Source: Flavobacteriales bacterium
Lineage (GTDB): Bacteria; Bacteroidota; Bacteroidia; Flavobacteriales_D; Parvicellaceae
Length of the DNA stretch: 6,094 nucleotides
NCBI GenBank assembly: GCA_027047735.1
Contig: JALTUD010000298.1
Coordinates: 1 to 6,094, forward strand
Direction: 5' to 3'
Each line of letters starts with the position of its first letter. The first letter of the stretch is position 1. Made by a program: the position numbers and the translations under genes. Shown in pieces: positions 5,398 through 6,094 of this stretch. The notes beneath the pieces were generated by a model. The model was not told where the DNA came from. It saw only the letters and a program-made list of their open reading frames with translations, and did not search any database.

Positions 5398-6094
5398 TTA
5401 ATGATTAATCAATTGCAAATATACGAGTTGTAAATACGCCAAAACAAACGGAGCAGAAAAAAGAACTCCATCGAAACGATCCAAAACCCCACCGTGCCCC
5501 GGTAAAATGTTTCCCGAATCTTTCACCCCGCAACTTCTTTTTATTTGAGATTCCGTCAAATCACCAAGCGTACCAAACACAACAATAATCAAAGCCACAA
5601 TAATCCAATGAAAAACATTCCCGTCAAACTGTCCGAAAATAATTCCGACAATCACAGCCAATAAAGCACCACCATAAAAACCTTCCCAAGTTTTATTCGG
5701 CGAAATTCGCTCAAACAATTTATGCTTACCGAAGAGCGAACCAAAAACATACGCCCCCGTATCATTAGCCCATTGAATCACAAAAAAACCAACCAACAAA
5801 AGACTGGTATAATGATTCGTATTAATTTCCATTTGGTTATAATACATCGGGTCGTAAGCAAAGAAATTCAATATAGAAAGCGGAATCACAACATACAAAA
5901 TTCCCATCACCGAAAACGCAAAATTAGTTACAGGACTTTCGCTACGCCTAAACAATTCCAACGCTACCAACACCACCAAAAGCGGGTAAATAAACAATAA
6001 ATAAGCAAAACTAAAATCACCAAAACTATACATGGCGATAATAAAATAAATCAAACTCCCCACCACCATCGCAACACTCTTCTTCGGCTTAAAT
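5398..6094 (-). CDS. cdsA: Phosphatidate cytidylyltransferase (CDP-diglyceride synthase), 5' end beyond window
   Basis: This integral membrane enzyme makes CDP-diacylglycerol from phosphatidic acid and CTP, the precursor of all phospholipids. The C-terminal CdsA signature is complete: counting from the Met codon at 6067-6069, it runs from Ser174 to Asp200 and contains SQIKR, VKD, GHGG and DRFD, the residues that bind substrate and metal. Upstream are WANDTGAYVFG (100-110) and SPNKTWEG (123-130), also typical of the family, and several membrane helices. The gene is cut by the window edge: the frame stays open for 8 codons before that Met (FKPKKSVA), and family members are usually about 260-290 residues, so about 30-60 residues probably lie outside. 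The Met at 6069 is therefore not taken as the start. psd follows after 7 bases on the same strand. Confidence 0.95.
   Translation of the reverse strand, partial: FKPKKSVAMVVGSLIYFIIAMYSFGDFSFAYLLFIYPLLVVLVALELFRRSESPVTNFAFSVMGILYVVIPLSILNFFAYDPMYYNQMEINTNHYTSLLLVGFFVIQWANDTGAYVFGSLFGKHKLFERISPNKTWEGFYGGALLAVIVGIIFGQFDGNVFHWIIVALIIVVFGTLGDLTESQIKRSCGVKDSGNILPGHGGVLDRFDGVLFSAPFVLAYLQLVYLQLINH

Noticed and set aside
1..6094. A new multi-gene defence, CRISPR or mobile system
   Set aside because: There are no regular repeat-spacer arrays, transposases, nucleases or toxin-antitoxin pairs; nearly every gene fits known transport, motility or lipid families.

Overview
The window looks like chromosomal DNA from a member of the Flavobacteriia (Bacteroidota). 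Three things point there. It carries adjacent gldB and gldC, gliding-motility genes typical of that class. Two promoters match the Bacteroidota -7 consensus TAnnTTTG. The coding DNA is AT-rich, with few Shine-Dalgarno sequences. I cannot name the genus.

The left part is on the + strand. After a possible tail of an upstream gene (to position 41) and a leader with a perfect hairpin (78-103), a complete SLC13/DASS sodium-coupled anion transporter occupies 143-1654. A promoter at about 1735-1742 then drives the gliding lipoprotein gene gldB (start reassigned to 1766). gldB overlaps gldC by 4 bases. Next comes a six-helix membrane protein that resembles PAP2 phosphatases but has an altered third motif and a TTG start. 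A tRNA-Pro(UGG) gene with its own clear promoter closes this strand at 3974.

The right part is on the - strand and runs toward the tRNA. A cdsA gene, cut by the window edge, is followed after 7 bases by psd. Together they supply two steps of phosphatidylethanolamine synthesis: cdsA makes CDP-diacylglycerol, and psd decarboxylates phosphatidylserine to phosphatidylethanolamine. The phosphatidylserine synthase that links them is not in the window. After psd comes an unrecognised secreted protein of 220 residues. The two convergent halves share one strong hairpin (3978-4012) with A and T tracts on both sides, which should terminate transcription from both directions.

This is mostly an ordinary housekeeping and motility region. 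I found no mobile element, CRISPR array, defence island or evidence of a new multi-gene system. The points worth a second look are the gldB start and its promoter, the degenerate PAP2-like protein with its leader minigene, the orphan secreted protein, the leader hairpin before the transporter, and a possible dead-protease fold in GldB. No intergenic stretch exceeds about 110 bases.
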